Source: Oikopleura dioica
Taxonomy: Eukaryota > Chordata > Appendicularia > Copelata > Oikopleuridae
NCBI GenBank assembly: GCA_907165135.1
Contig: OU015567.1
Span: 14,575,001 to 14,639,000, forward strand
DNA length: 64,000 bases
Direction of reading: 5' to 3'
Position numbers and translations under genes: made by a program. A model generated the notes under the pieces. It saw only the letters and a program-made list of their open reading frames with translations, made no database searches and had not been told where the DNA came from. Shown here in pieces: positions 1-10,400 of the stretch (position 1 is the stretch's first letter; every line of letters starts with the position of its first letter).

Positions 1-851
1 TCAAAGACTATGCCCTAAACAACATGAAAACCACCTATGCATACAAACAAAATGATGAATTCTACAAGGTCGGGTCGGGAAGCTGCTTGCTACAAATGGA
101 TCGTGAGGATGAGAGACAGGTGGGAGCGGCGTATGTGGCGTTTTTCAAAGAAGCAGACCTACGAAAGCTCACCCGAGAAGAAGTGACCCCCATTGTCAAA
201 AGATACGCCGAGGCAATCCCTCCTTCGAACCCAGACCGACAGAAAGTCATGGATTGTTGGAATTTGTTGCGAGACCACCCAGACTGCCCACGCTTCCAGT
301 TCTACGAGAAGGTTAAGCACACGCTTACGGATCGACATCGGGATGAATTTGTGGAGAAGTTCAACACGGTGTACGATAATGAGGAGCATCGGGCGGACCT
401 GCAGAATAGTATGGATGAGAAAACCTGTGCCCGACAATTACTAGTCCAAAAAAGGACAACATACCACCTCTCGGACGCGCTAATGAAGGAGTACAAGGCT
501 TACAAGGATCGAATGCCAAAAGATGAATTGGAGAAGTTGGGGATAACGGACGAGATGATCCGGACGTATGAAAATGGTCAGAAGAAGAAGAAAGAAGGGA
601 AGAAAAATCACCAAAGGGATCGTCAACACTACAAAGGAAACCGACGACACAATAGGGGCGACCGTGATGGTAGGGATAGATATTACGACCGACGGCAAGA
701 CCGACGAGATGGTGGGGGAAGGAGATATTATGACAAGCCGTACGACCGCCAAAGAGACTACGGGAAACCATACTGGAAGGAAGGAAAACAGGACCGAAAG
801 GACTTCCGATCAAACCATGTTGGAAAAGGAGAAAATGGAGGAAAAAACTGA
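1..851 (+). CDS. Gag-like basic ORF of a mobile element (5' truncated by window)
   Basis: The frame is open from the window edge to the stop at 849-851, so the ORF probably starts upstream; the first ATG is at 24. The N-terminal two thirds is charged and helical-looking. From about residue 185 the protein becomes a long K/R/D/G/Y-rich tail with repeated RxDRRD/RYYD-type patches, as in the nucleic-acid-binding tails of gag-like ORF1 proteins. I recognise no CCHC knuckle. It lies 150 bp upstream of a tyrosine recombinase on the same strand, in the order (gag - RT - recombinase) used by DIRS/Ngaro-type elements, but no reverse transcriptase is visible in this window. Role as a capsid or RNA-binding protein is inference from position and composition. 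Confidence 0.5.
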   Translation, partial: KDYALNNMKTTYAYKQNDEFYKVGSGSCLLQMDREDERQVGAAYVAFFKEADLRKLTREEVTPIVKRYAEAIPPSNPDRQKVMDCWNLLRDHPDCPRFQFYEKVKHTLTDRHRDEFVEKFNTVYDNEEHRADLQNSMDEKTCARQLLVQKRTTYHLSDALMKEYKAYKDRMPKDELEKLGITDEMIRTYENGQKKKKEGKKNHQRDRQHYKGNRRHNRGDRDGRDRYYDRRQDRRDGGGRRYYDKPYDRQRDYGKPYWKEGKQDRKDFRSNHVGKGENGGKN

Positions 852-1003
852 ACCCGACACAAAGGAAGAAACCAATTGTCTGTATACATAAAAAATCTGT
901 GAATCTGGTGACCCAACACACTGTGCTTCCCACCACGTTATTATTGTAAAATTGGAGTACTGTAAATCTAGTGAAAACAGAATGATATCCAGCAATATTT
1001 AGA

Positions 1004-2140
1004 TTGATGGGGCGGAAGAAAAAACCAAACGCTTTCTCCAAAGACTCGGACAGGATGGATTGGATGGAGAAAAGATGGGGAACCTTCAAAAAGGAAAGGA
1101 AAAAGCCAGTCATCAACGCCAAGACGGTCAAACAATTCCTGGAAGTTGTGGACGTCCCAACACCAACACGACCAGCAGTTTATGGACAATGGGGAGGTAC
1201 CATCACCCGAGTGTTGGAGGAGGAAAGAGGAATACCGATGACAAAACAGGCGGCGATGGAGATATCCAGGTGGGCAAACACTCAGTCACGAGCATTGGCC
1301 AAGACTCAGCTGTTTGAGTCCAAATCAAGTCCCACCATGAGCCAAGAACGTTTTCTGAGAGTCTGCAAAGAATTTTGGAACAAAGAATGGAAAGACAACA
1401 CCTACAAAACGACCGCGCTGGCGGTTTATCTGGCGGGAAGTACTGGAGCGAGATTGGGGGAAGTGCTGGGACTGTGGATTGAAGATTTGGAGAAGTCGGT
1501 GGACAACGGCTGCACATTCATACGATTCCCCCTACGAGTATCGAAAACCAACGCGAACAAATCACGGCCCGAAAGCCTAATTCTCAGTGTGAGTGGAAAA
1601 GAGGAGATCCCGATACTGCGATGGATGACTGGCATCTTGAATGGACGAGAGAAAGGACTCTTGTTCCCAGGCACCACCAATGCGAAAATCAATGCTCATC
1701 TGAAAGCTCTTTACAAGAAGATGAACTGGAAGAACCCCCCAACTGGACACGGGCTCAGAGGCACGTTTGTGGTGAATAGTTTGGACGCTGGGGCGAGCAA
1801 GACAGACATTGTAAATCAATGCAGATGGCAGACGTTCCAAATGATTGACAGATACAGCAACCAGCACAGACAATGCACCACCAAAGGACCAGCACATGTT
1901 ATCGCAGAGCTGAAACAAGTGGAAGAAGGGAGACGAATCGAAGAAAGGAATAGGGAGCACAAAAAGAGATCCGAAATGCTTGAGGCATTGCTTCCAAAGA
2001 AACCGACAATCCAGTTGGCGATTCGTGCCCCAACAAAGACGGTGGCGTGTCAAACGGACCCGGAAGTGACAGAAGATAAGAAGGTCATGGAAAATGATCC
2101 GTATTACCAGCGATGGCAAAAATATTTTGAAACGCACTAA
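1004..2140 (+). CDS. Tyrosine recombinase (integrase) of a mobile element
   Basis: A 378-residue ORF, probably starting at ATG 1004 or 1007. The C-terminal catalytic domain shows the family signature in order: Arg I in TGARLGEVLGL (about residue 150), a basic beta-hairpin segment SKTNANKS, the HxxR box in GHGLRGTF (about 250), a Trp in CRWQTF at the second His/Trp position, and the nucleophile Tyr in MIDRYSNQ (about 285). The N-terminal part resembles a SAM-like core-binding domain. After the Tyr there is a 90-residue charged tail. Such enzymes cut and join DNA through a 3'-phosphotyrosyl intermediate and in eukaryotes drive Cryptons and DIRS/Ngaro/PAT elements. All catalytic residues visible are intact and the frame is uninterrupted, so the copy could be active. 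Flanked by a gag-like ORF and an unknown ORF on the same strand. Confidence 0.8.
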   Translation: MMGRKKKPNAFSKDSDRMDWMEKRWGTFKKERKKPVINAKTVKQFLEVVDVPTPTRPAVYGQWGGTITRVLEEERGIPMTKQAAMEISRWANTQSRALAKTQLFESKSSPTMSQERFLRVCKEFWNKEWKDNTYKTTALAVYLAGSTGARLGEVLGLWIEDLEKSVDNGCTFIRFPLRVSKTNANKSRPESLILSVSGKEEIPILRWMTGILNGREKGLLFPGTTNAKINAHLKALYKKMNWKNPPTGHGLRGTFVVNSLDAGASKTDIVNQCRWQTFQMIDRYSNQHRQCTTKGPAHVIAELKQVEEGRRIEERNREHKKRSEMLEALLPKKPTIQLAIRAPTKTVACQTDPEVTEDKKVMENDPYYQRWQKYFETH

Positions 2141-2174
2141 AAAGCTGTTGGGAGATTAAAAATGTGGAGATAGG

Positions 2175-3041
2175 ATGTTTTTTCAGGGGAATTATTTTAG
2201 AATGATCACATTCCAAGTATTCGAAAATCATGAGTCGGTGTACACGTTGGGGGCCCAACTGAGAGCCGGAATGGTGATGAAAGTGGTGGGACAAGATGGG
2301 GATGTGCAGAACGCAAAAGCGAATGAACTCATGAGAGCAGCCATTCACCCAATCACCACGTCGCTCATTTCTCAAATCCTTCAGGACTGGAGAAGATGCA
2401 AGGCAGACCCGCACGTGCTGGCGGAACGGAAGTGGACCAAAGCGGTGAAGGAAGCAGCTATTACGAGATGGCTGGAGAACCCCGAATGTCTGAGCAAAGA
2501 AGAGAAGCGTTCATGGTTTGGAAGGGTGATGGAAACGGTGACAAAATCAGGAGTAGCAATCGCGATCGGAGATAGGGAGACATCGTGGGCGAAGCATGCC
2601 ATGGAGTCCACGTTCATCGAGTACGTGGAAGATGATAACGCAAATAGGGCCATCCCCGGTAAGAAGCTCCGAGAGAGACTCAAATACCTGACCCTACACA
2701 CCCATCTCTACACGAAGGCGATAAAAGAACAGACCGCGTCGGTGAGATCGATCTGGAAAGTGGTGGCGACAGCAGAGCCCTTGAAAAATAATGAAACCAT
2801 CAAATGCTTCTCCGGAACGTTCTCGGAGATCAATGATGTGGTGGCGAAAGCGCTGCCAAGAGCAGAGGCAGCAGGGAGAGTAGGGATGGCGTACTTGTAC
2901 GCAGAAGAAGTTCCACCGGCGTACAAACCCCTAGTAATCACCTACCGAGCGGGCCACTTCATGCGACTGAATGTGAGAAACAGAACGTGGACTTGGACAG
3001 CCATCGAAGCAGGTAACACTAGGCTTAACCCAGCCCGGTAA
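2175..3041 (+). CDS. Unrecognised ORF3 of the tyrosine-recombinase element
   Basis: A 288-residue ORF that starts 35 bp after the recombinase stop. I do not recognise the family. It is rich in Ala, Lys, Glu and Trp and looks mostly alpha-helical. No zinc finger, RT, RNase H or methylase motif is visible. The frame ends at 3041, but another frame carries on with an equally protein-like sequence to 3264 (TGGIENLVEGERG, HIHFRKANEVVILAVG). The two parts could be joined by a +1 frameshift in the overlap about 2973-3041. Alternatively, a 28-nt GT-AG segment (2971-2998) may be removed, which joins the frames in phase. It could be a capsid, nucleoprotein or accessory protein; function unknown. Confidence 0.45.
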   Translation: MFFQGNYFRMITFQVFENHESVYTLGAQLRAGMVMKVVGQDGDVQNAKANELMRAAIHPITTSLISQILQDWRRCKADPHVLAERKWTKAVKEAAITRWLENPECLSKEEKRSWFGRVMETVTKSGVAIAIGDRETSWAKHAMESTFIEYVEDDNANRAIPGKKLRERLKYLTLHTHLYTKAIKEQTASVRSIWKVVATAEPLKNNETIKCFSGTFSEINDVVAKALPRAEAAGRVGMAYLYAEEVPPAYKPLVITYRAGHFMRLNVRNRTWTWTAIEAGNTRLNPAR

Positions 3042-3264
3042 TAAAGCCATCCTAGGACTAACGGGAGGCATAGAAAATTTGGTTGAAGGAGAAAGAGGAA
3101 GCCACATCCATTTCCGAAAGGCAAACGAAGTTGTGATTCTGGCAGTTGGGAGCGCTGAGGACAAAACAACAATTGAACAATGGTGGCAACAGCAAATTCA
3201 ACGTGATCCTCGACTCCTGGAAAAACCAATTATGTACCCTGCAAGCCTGTACTCGGACGAATAA
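3042..3264 (+). CDS. C-terminal continuation of ORF3 (shifted frame)
   Basis: An open stretch in the +1 frame relative to ORF3, ending at the stop 3262-3264, with ATG/GTG possibilities only inside it. It begins in the last 70 bases of ORF3 and has no obvious start of its own, so it is more likely the C-terminal part of the preceding protein than a separate gene. Contains the patches TGGIENLVEGERGSHIHF and VVILAVGSAEDKTTIEQWW. No family recognised. Confidence 0.35.
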
Positions 3265-3363
3265 GTTTGAATAAATTGAAAATAAGGTGACAAAAACACT
3301 CCAAAACGCATACTTTGAGTCATGAACCAGACCAGGGATATCCAACAACGGAGTAAGGTAGTA

Positions 3364-3409
3364 GAAAAATTGTATCCAACTGTTGTATTTACGTCGATTA
3401 CTATGATAA
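3364..3409. repeat. 46-bp direct repeat, copy 1, with lox-like inverted core
   Basis: This 46-bp stretch is repeated without mismatch at 3823-3868, 459 bp downstream. In copy 1 the end of the repeat forms, with the next bases, a perfect inverted repeat: arm ACGTCGATTA (3391-3400), spacer CTATGA (3401-3406), arm TAATCGACGT (3407-3416). Ten-base arms around a 6-bp spacer is the layout of a tyrosine-recombinase crossover site. It lies downstream of the recombinase ORF, so it is a candidate site for that enzyme; this link is inference. Confidence 0.65.
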
Positions 3410-3822
3410 TCGACGTAATTATGAATACAATAAAATATATTTCCCAGAATAACCATCAAACCCTACAGATCCAATACGTGACCCCACTAGCCCGAGCGTG
3501 AGAACGAGTGTGGAAAGTTGGGGGAAAAAGAAGCAAAAGTTTCTAGAACGAGTGTTGTTGAGAGGGCGCCCGCGCAGTGGGGTGTCAGTTTCACTTTTAC
3601 GAAGATGACGAAAAGGTAAAAAATAGAAAAATTCCTCATTCCGGCCAGTTTAGTAGAAACTGAGCTGTAGAATTCGAGAAGTCAAGAAGGCAATTCTAAA
3701 ACCCACCCGCAAAGAAACAGGGAAAGGGAATGGTTGTAGGGCGATCGAGCAGGAGTTTCTTTGCTTCACCCAACCCCAGAAGAGCGTATAGGAGTATTTT
3801 TGCGTAGTAAGAGACGGTATCC
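3410..3822. other. Spacer between the direct repeats; no gene seen
   Basis: About 410 bp between the two 46-bp repeats. It holds no convincing ORF, only short frames on both strands. It is probably the terminal part of the recombinase element, or host DNA next to it. Confidence 0.4.
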
Positions 3823-3868
3823 GAAAAATTGTATCCAACTGTTGTATTTACGTCGATTACTATGATAA
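3823..3868. repeat. 46-bp direct repeat, copy 2 (half of the inverted core)
   Basis: Second copy of the repeat at 3364-3409. It keeps the left arm ACGTCGATTA (3850-3859) and the CTATGA spacer but diverges after TAA, so only half of the inverted core is present. Paired direct repeats of this kind at the end of a recombinase element recall the split direct repeats of Ngaro/PAT-type elements. Confidence 0.6.
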
Positions 3869-4016
3869 AACACCGCAAATTTTCCCTCCATTTTCAAAAT
3901 TCAAAATTAGTAATTTTTATCTTTGGCTTTTTGAACTTTCAAAACGAGGCGTTTATACAAGGCTTCGTACAGAAGAAGAAGAAACATGTGTGCTTTGAGA
4001 TTTTGCATAGTAGGGT

Positions 4017-6323
4017 TTAAAAATTGCCGGTAAATTCTGCGAGCGTGACTCGGACGGATCCATCATCTTCGTAAAGAAAGTCGATGATGAAGGTGTCCTC
4101 GTGGCAATAGTGCTGGATGATGTTGTCGTCCATGTTCACGAGAATTCCGCGTTTTTGCTTTTTATAGACCTGAAAATGAATTGAATGCTTGATAACTCGT
4201 CTCTCCAGCGGAATCTTACTCTTGTGATTTTGTTCGCATCAAACGCGTACTTTTCCGCAATCGCATTCGTCAGGCCTCTGACATTTGGCTGGCGGAGCAT
4301 TAGCGCGTCGAAAATTTCCTCGGTCGATTTTCGAACATACAGGAGTATTTTGGAAGGAGGCTCCTGTCTGGGGCATTTGATTGTTGGCTCATCAGTTTCG
4401 GAATCAGGCTGGTTCAATGACGACGGTGCTGTTTTCGGATTGAAAAAAATTAGATTCTCTTCCTTGATTTCAACAAAGAATTCGAACCCGGTCCTGATGT
4501 GGGCGTAACAGTAATTCCAGAAGAATTAGAGGGAAAATAGAGATTCCGAGAGCTCGGAGGGCGAGTTGCAGCGTTGAGGGTTTCGTTAGAGAAGGAGGCG
4601 AGTTCTGAGAGGGCGCCGAAGATTGAGGACGTGTCCGCTTCGGAAACGGACAGTGAAGAATTTCGTGTTTGGAAAAAGGGCTAAAAATAGGCTCCTTGCG
4701 TCAATAATTGTTCATACCATGGTCTCGACGGCTGAATTACTAATTTCCGGCTGAAAGTAAACCGGATTTATCGAAGTGTCATGCATCGTTCTGTAATAGA
4801 CAATGTCGTGCTTTCTGCCGGTTGACATTATTGAGCCCTTGACATCTTGCGGCTGGAGCATCGTGTATTGTCCTGATTTTTGGCGCTTGCGGAGGGCTTT
4901 GCGTTCTTCGTCGCGGATTTTACGCTCAGCGCCCTTGTCGCAGAAGACTTTAATCTGACAAGCGCCGCGGTGGATCGGCTCGTCCGGTTGGTTCTCGTCG
5001 AAGGTGTCAATTTGGATCAGCAAAGGCATTCCCTTTGCTTCGATTAAAATTCTTTTCTGTGGAAAATATCTTACCTTGATGCCCTTTTGCGCGGAAAAAT
5101 CCGTAGATAAGCAATTTACAGCAATGTAAATTTTTGCGACTGTATTGACATCCCAGACAAACGAAATCGCATTGTGAGAGAACTCGGAGATCTCTCTGAC
5201 CATGGCGGATTCTTTGTAATCAGCAATGTCGATTACCCTCTGCTTTGCAGTATGCTGCCTGAAGAAAACCTTATCAAGGCAACAATTAGATGGTTTACCT
5301 CGAGTGCCAATACTTCCAATGCTTGAGCTGTTCTTCATCTGGTTTTGTCTCTCCAAAGACGACGGAGATGATTGACTTGACTCTTTCGATCCCCATCATC
5401 AGATTCTTTTTCGAACCTTTCAGCGTGATGCAGTAAAAGTGACCTTTATTGATGTAACTCATCGTTGGTTCATCTCGTTTTTGCTTGAGACTCTTTGGAG
5501 CTTCCATCGAGTAATGGAAGTCGTCATCGGGGTTTTCGGAGTTATGAGCAGCAAGATTCGCGAATTCTTCATCTTCCTCAGCGCCAAAGTTGCAAGTGAG
5601 AGGAGATCCTTGTCGATATATTTATTGATTTAATTGACTTTGGCAAACCTTTACTGGTGTCGGAATAGGTTGAGTCCGGGGATCTCCTGCTGATGAAGGT
5701 ATTTGAATTAAAGTTCTCGATCGTAATTGCCTGGCCTGAAATAACTCCAGGTATCTTTCCGACGGAAGTGTTCGAGTCTTCATCGGGCTCGTTTTTAACG
5801 GGAATGGACTGACTCAAAGTGGAAGGCTCAGTCTTGACCAGGGTAATCGAGCGGGTGCTGCTTGAAGATGCATGAAGTTTCACACTTTTTGTTGGGCTAA
5901 AAATAATGAGAAACTTTCTTCTTTATGAAATTTATTTTCAAACCTGGAATTATTCTTATTTAGATTTGAAGCTGGTCCGAGCTTTGTGCGTTTGTCGGGC
6001 GGGACTTTATAATATTCGTAAAGAGTCGCTTTTTAGATTTTATCAAAGATTCTTCTGCAATTACTCAACAATGTCATTTTTTGCTTTGAACAAAATTTCC
6101 TAATGCCCCAGCAGTGTCCTCATCGTTGGCTGCGATAGATAAGCCCATTGAAGGGTTTTCTAAGTAGGATCTCCAAGCCTCGTCTTCTGAGGTGAATTGG
6201 CCGGGCGTCTCGTCTCTCTCATCCTCTTTGTTATCTTCAGGTGGTTCGGCGGTTTTGGACGCGTCTCCACTGAAAAATGCGTCAAGAGCGTTGCGAAATC
6301 GCGCTCAGAGTTTACCTGCTCAT
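4017..6323 (-). CDS. grhl: Grainyhead-like transcription factor (GRHL/CP2 family)
   Basis: Exons cover the known GRHL order. The N-terminal activation segment carries [14 protein letters not shown] (about 6200-6107). An S/P/T-rich linker follows (5897 to about 5650). The DNA-binding domain contains [39 protein letters not shown] and [20 protein letters not shown] (about 5580-4718). The C-terminal dimerisation domain contains [19 protein letters not shown] (4428-4220) and [16 protein letters not shown] (4169-4017). ATG 6323 opens an 8-nt first exon (6316-6323) whose phase fits the next exon. The intron at 4429-4493 has a GA-AG boundary, and the exon at about 6107 seems to use a GC donor. GRHL proteins are epidermal and epithelial regulators across animals. 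In larvaceans the house-secreting epithelium is the obvious site, but that is inference. Exon edges around 5580-5650 are not resolved. Confidence 0.9.
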
Positions 6324-7432
6324 CGGGTGCGTCGAGCTGCTCCGGATTCACGTGCTCTGTCGTAAGTGCGCTCTGCTCGAATTCTTGCAGTTCGGGTAGA
6401 GCAGGCCGAACGGGTCAAACAACCTCCACAGGGCGCGCCAGGTGAACGCCGTCTCCTGTACATTCTCTGGGCCAAGTTCGTCGCGGCCGGTCGCGCCCAA
6501 CAGGGCCAAGTCGGGCCGGGCTTTTTATCGCACCGAGAGGGATCAGCCGGGTCATGTCCGACTTCTCGCCGGAGCCCGATCAAATCCGGAATGTCAATGT
6601 CGACGCGACTGGGCCCCGGGGCGATTCGCGATTATACTGAAGTACAGAGAATACCTTCTACTCTACCATCACTTTTCCAAATTGGGATGATTTCAGTCAA
6701 TTTTGAAGTAAACAACGACTCTTTGAAAGAATGCATATGCTTTGCTGGCGCCCTTTTTTATCGTATTTTGGGATAAACATTAAACAAGCGAGAGGTAAAC
6801 TGAGCTTGACTGCAAGGTGAAAGGCTGATTTTGAAATGGATGTTCATGCGGAAATCATACGAAAGCATAAATTGCATACGCTGTATAATATACAGTGTAT
6901 ACTGCTCTACTTTATCCGCCAACTCAAATGCGTATTTTGAACAGCTGATAACTGACCCAATAAGTCAGCTGTTTCAGGTGGCCGTGGTATTTATAAACCG
7001 TGGTATTTATAAAAGAATCTTCGTGACTGTGAAAAATTTTGCAAAAATGAATCGAGAGCCAGTTTACGTTATAAAATTTTGCTTCAACTTGTAGTATTTT
7101 TACAGTGTAGAAAAATACTGTCTACTGAGATTTTATTCTGTTTCTGATTTTAAAATATTTATTCAAGGCACATTATCGAAATAAAATAACAAGGAAGTAA
7201 GGAGCAGATGAGGTAAAACGGATTTTCAGCATTTCGGAAACGTAAGAATTGGCGAGAAAGAGAATGAAGAAATAAATTAATGTTGATTCGAGCGAAGTAT
7301 GGTTTCTGTAGGTCAATTAATGTACACTTTCTTATAGTTACTTTGAAATTGAATTTGAAATTCTACGAAGGTCTTCGGCGCTTTTCTGGCCACGAGCGCG
7401 TACTTTGATAAATAATTGAATTTTAAATGGCG
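6324..7432. other. Intergenic region upstream of grhl; GC-rich island
   Basis: No gene seen. The first 320 bp (about 6330-6640) are strikingly GC- and CpG-rich for this window (many GGCC, CGCG and GGGCC words) and directly abut the grhl start, so they may be a promoter or untranslated exon. The rest is AT-rich and includes the 3' side of the iRhom gene. Confidence 0.4.
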
Positions 7433-10400
7433 TCAAGGGTTCTTTAAAACGCAGCGTCTTTCGTTGATCCACGTCTGTTCGTCGTGGACTTCCCAGAACT
7501 CGTCGTACCGTACGGGCTTGTTGAGGTGCTCTTTGCAGAAGTTGATTGCTAAAAGAGAGCTCAAATCATTTCTTAAAGAAACAGAAGACTTACAAGTCTC
7601 ATCTTGTTGATCGCCGACAAGAGAAATACACGTCAGTAGCGATGCGTTTTCCACTTCAAAATCAGAGTAGTAAAACACTATCAGCAAAACGACTGTCATC
7701 GCTAGCCAGGCAGCAATGGAGGTCAAAGCTTGGAACATCTTTCGTCCTTGGTCGAATTTTCCTAAATTCAAAACATTTACGAGGATGAAAACTCAAGATT
7801 TTTTACCGAAAACAATGTAGGGCAAAAGAGCAAAGGACAGAAGAATGCCGGAAATGAAGCCAAAGATATGAGCGTAGTTGTCAACCCACGGCAAGAGTCC
7901 GAATAAAAACAGGAAAATTGCGATAACGGCGAGTTTCAAAACTGCATGCTAAATCAACAGCTGATTACTCAAGTCAATAAATTGAAACGCATACCCAGGG
8001 TTGATCCAAGAGCTGCCAGCTTTGGATGAACTCGACAAAGAGGCACGCAATAAGTCCATATTGCGCGCCACTTGGTCCAACATCAGGTTTGTAGGGAACG
8101 AAAATCGCAGACGCAAGATTTCCAACCATGCCAGAGAGAATGTAAATCAACGCTATTCTCCACCAGCCTGCTAGTTTTTCCAAATCTCGTAGCACCACCA
8201 TCTGAAAAACGTCTCTAAAATCGACTTCAAAGAATATTCTTACCTGGAAGAAGAGAGTTATGCAAAGATGAAGAATTCCAGCGTGGATGAAAAGTGACAA
8301 ATGAAGTCGATAAATTTGATCGGGAACGAAGGGAGTCAGGAAAGGAATCAGCCCACATGTGTCCTTCAAACAATCGACTTGGGAACATAAAAATGCATCC
8401 CCATGCCATTTTCCCTACGAGAATTAATAATGCCGAAAGAATAACTCCTCTCACCTCCATTGTATCGCAGTATTCTTTCGACACAATCTTGCATTGTCCT
8501 TCAGTACCAATGCAACAGGGTCTAGCGTTGACATTACAGGTCATCCATGGTGGAGCGTCGCGGCTATTTTTCCTTCCGATTTCGAGCATTTTCTCGGGCG
8601 AGGCGGAGCATTTCGGCCAGCGAGTGATATCATCCGGAGTGCCGCTTCTCCATTTTGGTGTGTGTCTCCGGGAAAAGCTTTCGTTTTTGTCTTTTTCGAA
8701 TTCCAGGTTGAACAGAACTTCGGTATGGGTTTCGTCGCTATAAGTTTTATGAAATTGAATCTCCTTTTTAGAGAACTTACCAGAAAAATGGGTCAAGTCC
8801 ACAAACAGAGCCGGTTTTGAATTCCTGATAAGCCGAGTGCCAGTTGTTGTTACCCCCGGTCGAGCCCATCCAAGTAGAATCATTCAACGTCATGAACTGG
8901 TACATGTGGTGGTCGCATTCGGCTTTCGAGGCTTGAATACATTTGTTTCCATATTTGCAACAAGCAGTTTGTTGTTCTTTCTGCTGCTCGCAACCGATGA
9001 TGTCCATGATTTTCCGATCCCTTCTCATACAAGGTGCATATTTTGCGCCTAACAAAAAGTTATCAAAAATGTTAGATAAATTTAAACCTAGTCTGATGAG
9101 ATCTGCGAATTTAGGTCCAAAGTAGAAGTTTCGTTTTTTAACAAGTTTGATATTTTTCGGCGAAAATTGATACTCGACTGTCTCTTGAGCATGTTCATCT
9201 TCTAAACCGAAACTCGCCACGCCAAAAGATGCGATTCCCACAAGTAGAACCATAACCTGCACACTTGAGACGTACCAAGTAAAGAACGGCCTACAAATAG
9301 AAATTATAAGAAGCCATTTTCAGACGAAAAAACCTGTGGTCCTGCCACTCATCGAGTTGTTGCTTCACTTGGCTGTCGACTCTTGACTTTCTCGCTCTAC
9401 CCATGCATCTCGAAACAAATCCCAAGCCTGGATATCTCTTATCCCTTCTCGAGAAAACTTGCGACATTAATCTCTTCATCTTTGGCTTCGGCTGGTCTGT
9501 ATGAGGATGAGGCGAGACAGGCAGTGGCTCGTTTACTTGAATTGAAACTTTTCGACCTAGTTGTTCTTTTTTCATTCCGGAGAGTTCGCCTAAAGTTGGC
9601 CTGCGCATACTCTGTCGGGTTGGCTGCACGACGGGGTCGGGATGATCGAGAAGAGTGTCTGCAACTTGGTCATCTTCCTCATCCAAGTCGTCCTCATCAT
9701 CAAGCTCTCGTGAATCGGGTTCTGGTTGCTCTGAGATCGTTCCTTCTCCGGGGCCGAAACTCAATCCCATTCCATCGTCTCTGTGGTCGATCGTCCCCTC
9801 CGATGGTCGGAAAACATCATGATCTTCATCCTCGTCGTCCGGTTGTGGAATGAGCTGTTTTATAACTGAGACGCCAGAAATCGTCGCCTTCAGCGCTTTC
9901 CAACCGATGGCAGCAACAGATTCCTTTCCATAGGGTTGGTTCATTGCGCTAAAAACATGGTAAAATGAGAATCCGAAGCATTTGGAATCTTAATTAGTCA
10001 TGGAATGAAATCAAGCAGTTAAAATTTTAGCGAGAGCTCGAATGATTCAATTACTTCATGCTTGCGTCTGAAAAAAAAAACTGAGTTCCGTGGTCATGCA
10101 AGGTCAAGGTGAAAACGTTCTTTATTTTTTATATTACCCAGCGGCGGATATTTCCGATTGACCGGATTGCCGAATTGGCGGTCTCATAAACAGGCCTGAC
10201 TGGCCGAGAGTATCATTGCGATAGAATTTACTGAAAAGGCCTTTCAGTAAAACGTCGACAAAGTTAGAAGTTTTAACTTAGAACACCAGTTCAAGTAAAA
10301 GGGAGGGAAAATACCTGGCCGTTGTATGAGTGGTGGTCTGGCGGTTGAAAGGAACGGAGATGGAGTCAGCATGAGTCCTGCCGCTTGGAAGAGTGTCTGG

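Noticed and set aside
361-1131. Long minus-strand frame of 256 codons opposite the gag-like and recombinase ORFs
   Set aside because: It is antisense to two better-supported ORFs, is rich in F/S/H from mirrored codons and has no recognisable domain.
1577-2137. Minus-strand 186-codon frame opposite the recombinase
   Set aside because: Shadow of the recombinase coding strand; composition and lack of motifs argue against a gene.
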